From: Streptomyces spongiicola
GTDB lineage: Bacteria > Actinomycetota > Actinomycetes > Streptomycetales > Streptomycetaceae
DNA: 64,000 nt
Assembly (NCBI RefSeq): GCF_003122365.1
Contig: NZ_CP029254.1
Span: forward strand, 1,317,001 to 1,381,000
Reading direction: 5' to 3'
Position 1 is the first letter of the stretch. Each line of letters starts with the position of its first letter. This document shows positions 62,511 to 64,000 of the stretch, piece by piece. The position numbers and the translations under genes are program-made. The notes under the pieces were generated by a model, which saw only the letters and a program-made list of their open reading frames with translations, was not told where the DNA came from and made no database searches.

Positions 62511-63950
62511 ATGGGGATAGTTGCCGGGCTGGACAGTTCGTCCGCATTCACACGCATCGTCGTCTGCGACGCGGACACGGGCGCCGTGCTGCGCCAGGGG
62601 TACGCACCGCATCCCGTCGAAGCCAGGGCCACCGACGTCGATCCGCAGGCGTGGCTGCTGTCGCTGGGTGAGGCCGCCGCCGGGGGCCTGCTCGAAGGCG
62701 TGCAGGCCATCGGCGTGTCCGCGCAGCAGCACGGGCTGATAGCGCTGGACTCCTCCGGCGCCCCGGTGCGGCCCGCGATGGTCGGCAACGACAAGCGGGC
62801 CCAGGCGGCGGCCGCCGATCTGGTCGAGGCGTTCGGCGGGCGGCAGGCGTGGGCCGAGGCCGTCGGCTCCGTACCCCAGGCCGGGCTGCCCGTGTCGAAG
62901 CTGCGGTGGCTGGCGCGGAACGAACCGGAGGCGGCCCGGCGCACCTCGCTGGTGCTCCAGCCCCATGACTGGCTGGTGTGGCAGCTCCTGGGCCGGCCGG
63001 CGCGGAGGACGACCGACCGAGGTGCCGCGTCCGCGACCGGGTACTGGTCCGCGGGCACGGGCTCGTACCGCCCCGATCTCGTGGGGCTCGCGCTCGGCCA
63101 CGAGGCGGCGCTGCCCGAGGTGCTGGGGCCGGCCGACTCCGCCGGAACGACGCCGGAGGGCCTGCTGATCTCGGCCGGTACCGGTGAGACGATGGCGGCC
63201 GCGTTCGGGCTGGGGCTCGGCACGGGGGACGCGGTGGTGTCCCTCGGAGCCACCGGGTCCGTGATGGCGATCCACCACGAGGCGCTCGCGGACCCCTCCG
63301 GAATGATCACGTCGTTCGCCGACGCGACCGGTATGCATCTGCCGGTCGTGCACACCCTCAACGCCGTGCGCGCGCTGCGCGGCACCGCCGAGATGCTCGG
63401 CGTCGAGGATCTGTCCGAGCTGTCGGAGCTGGCGATGAAGTCCACCCCGGGAGCCTCCGGTCTGGTCCTGCTCCCCTATCTGGAGGGTGAGCGCACCCCG
63501 AGTCTGCCGCACACCGCGGGCACCCTGACGGGACTGCGGCGCGAGTCGATGAAGCCCGAGCATCTGGCACGTGCCGCGTTCGAGGGCATGCTGTGCTCGC
63601 TGGCCGACGCGCTGGACGTCCTTCGCGGCAGGGGCGTGGTGGTGCGCCGGGTGTTCCTGCTGGGGCAGGCGGCGGAGCTGCCGGCGGTCCAGGCGGGTGC
63701 CCCAGCGATCTTCGCCGCGCAGGTCGTCGTGCCGCAGCCCGCCGACTACGCGGCGCGGGGCGCGGCCCGGCAGGCGGCGTGGGCGCTGGGCACGGTGCAG
63801 GGGACGCTGAACCCGCACGCCCCGCCGTCCTGGCAGGGCGCGGCGGCGCAGGTCTTCGAGGCGGGTGACGAACTCGCCGTCGGCCAGGCCGTGCGCCAGC
63901 AGTACGCGGCGACGCGGGAGCAGATCCACCCGGGGGCGTTCAACCCGTGA
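62511..63950 (+). CDS. xylB: FGGY-family carbohydrate kinase (xylulokinase-like)
   Basis: 479 residues. VAGLDSSSAFTRIVVCDADT (phosphate-1), GVSAQQHGLIALDSSG, TDRGAASATGYW, VVSLGATGSVMAI and SGLVLLPYLEGERTPSLPHT are diagnostic of xylulose kinase. ATP-dependent phosphorylation of D-xylulose to xylulose 5-phosphate is the family role. ATG 62511 after GAGGGC. No adjacent xylose genes in the window; the 63951-64000 remainder is unassigned. Confidence 0.88.
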   Translation: MGIVAGLDSSSAFTRIVVCDADTGAVLRQGYAPHPVEARATDVDPQAWLLSLGEAAAGGLLEGVQAIGVSAQQHGLIALDSSGAPVRPAMVGNDKRAQAAAADLVEAFGGRQAWAEAVGSVPQAGLPVSKLRWLARNEPEAARRTSLVLQPHDWLVWQLLGRPARRTTDRGAASATGYWSAGTGSYRPDLVGLALGHEAALPEVLGPADSAGTTPEGLLISAGTGETMAAAFGLGLGTGDAVVSLGATGSVMAIHHEALADPSGMITSFADATGMHLPVVHTLNAVRALRGTAEMLGVEDLSELSELAMKSTPGASGLVLLPYLEGERTPSLPHTAGTLTGLRRESMKPEHLARAAFEGMLCSLADALDVLRGRGVVVRRVFLLGQAAELPAVQAGAPAIFAAQVVVPQPADYAARGAARQAAWALGTVQGTLNPHAPPSWQGAAAQVFEAGDELAVGQAVRQQYAATREQIHPGAFNP

Positions 63951-64000
63951 CCGGTGGTGCGGCTGCTGCCGGTTGACGCCCCGCCGGCGGGACGGCCCCA

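Overview
The window is a high-GC actinobacterial chromosome segment. The type II fatty-acid operon with its PucR-type activator, the MatB/carboxyltransferase pair, an MreB-family Mbl-like protein, DUF3145, a CtpC/PacL pair and frequent GTG starts all point to Streptomyces. Several blocks match the gene order I remember from the S. coelicolor SCO2387-SCO2451 region. That comparison is from memory, not from a search.

Layout. 1-4.2 kb: left-edge remnant that looks like cobD, a MerR regulator with an aldo/keto reductase, a serine hydrolase and a pirin. 4.3-10.1 kb: pucR/fasR-like activator, fabD-fabH-acpP-fabF, DUF3145. 10.6-14.4 kb: a small inverted-repeat element, a CysZ/EI24 membrane protein, a frameshifted ohr, an MDR oxidoreductase divergent from a MarR regulator, and a zinc-ribbon remnant. 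14.5-26.4 kb: hypothetical proteins, mbl, matB plus carboxyltransferase, two small overlapping genes, a subtilisin fragment, an MFS exporter, an SDR, a CsbD-like protein and a zinc-ribbon/Pro-rich membrane protein.

27-35.2 kb is a zinc/metal homeostasis island entirely on the minus strand. In transcription order it holds a cysteine-free L32, a YraQ-type permease, a TIGR03943 protein, AztC-AztA-AztB-like zinc import, PacL and a CtpC-like P-type ATPase. 35.7-38.9 kb carries a long-chain acyl-CoA synthetase and an IclR regulator. The regulator is divergent from a ten-gene plus-strand run (39.1-50.1 kb): an OpuC-type quaternary-amine ABC transporter, a formaldehyde-activating-enzyme (Fae) homologue, an enolase-superfamily enzyme, two aldehyde dehydrogenases, a beta-hydroxyacid dehydrogenase and an iron-type alcohol dehydrogenase. 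I read this as a catabolic locus for a transported quaternary amine or related alcohol/aldehyde. The substrate is not determined.

50.74-60.87 kb is bounded by a perfect 48-bp direct repeat of the 3' part of a CAT-anticodon tRNA, so it looks like a decayed integrated element. It contains an IS1380-type transposase relic, secreted and membrane proteins of lower GC (including a 1350-residue protein with lysozyme-like, golvesin-like and SGNH hydrolase regions) and a small CHAT-like His/Cys protein. The intact tRNA, two tRNA-Asn genes, a small YtxH-like protein, a second copy of the inverted-repeat element and an FGGY kinase close the window.

A striking general feature is that many gaps hold short tandem repeats (minisatellites). 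Similar repeats also appear inside or at the ends of several coding regions (matB, the MFS exporter, the ABC ATPase).
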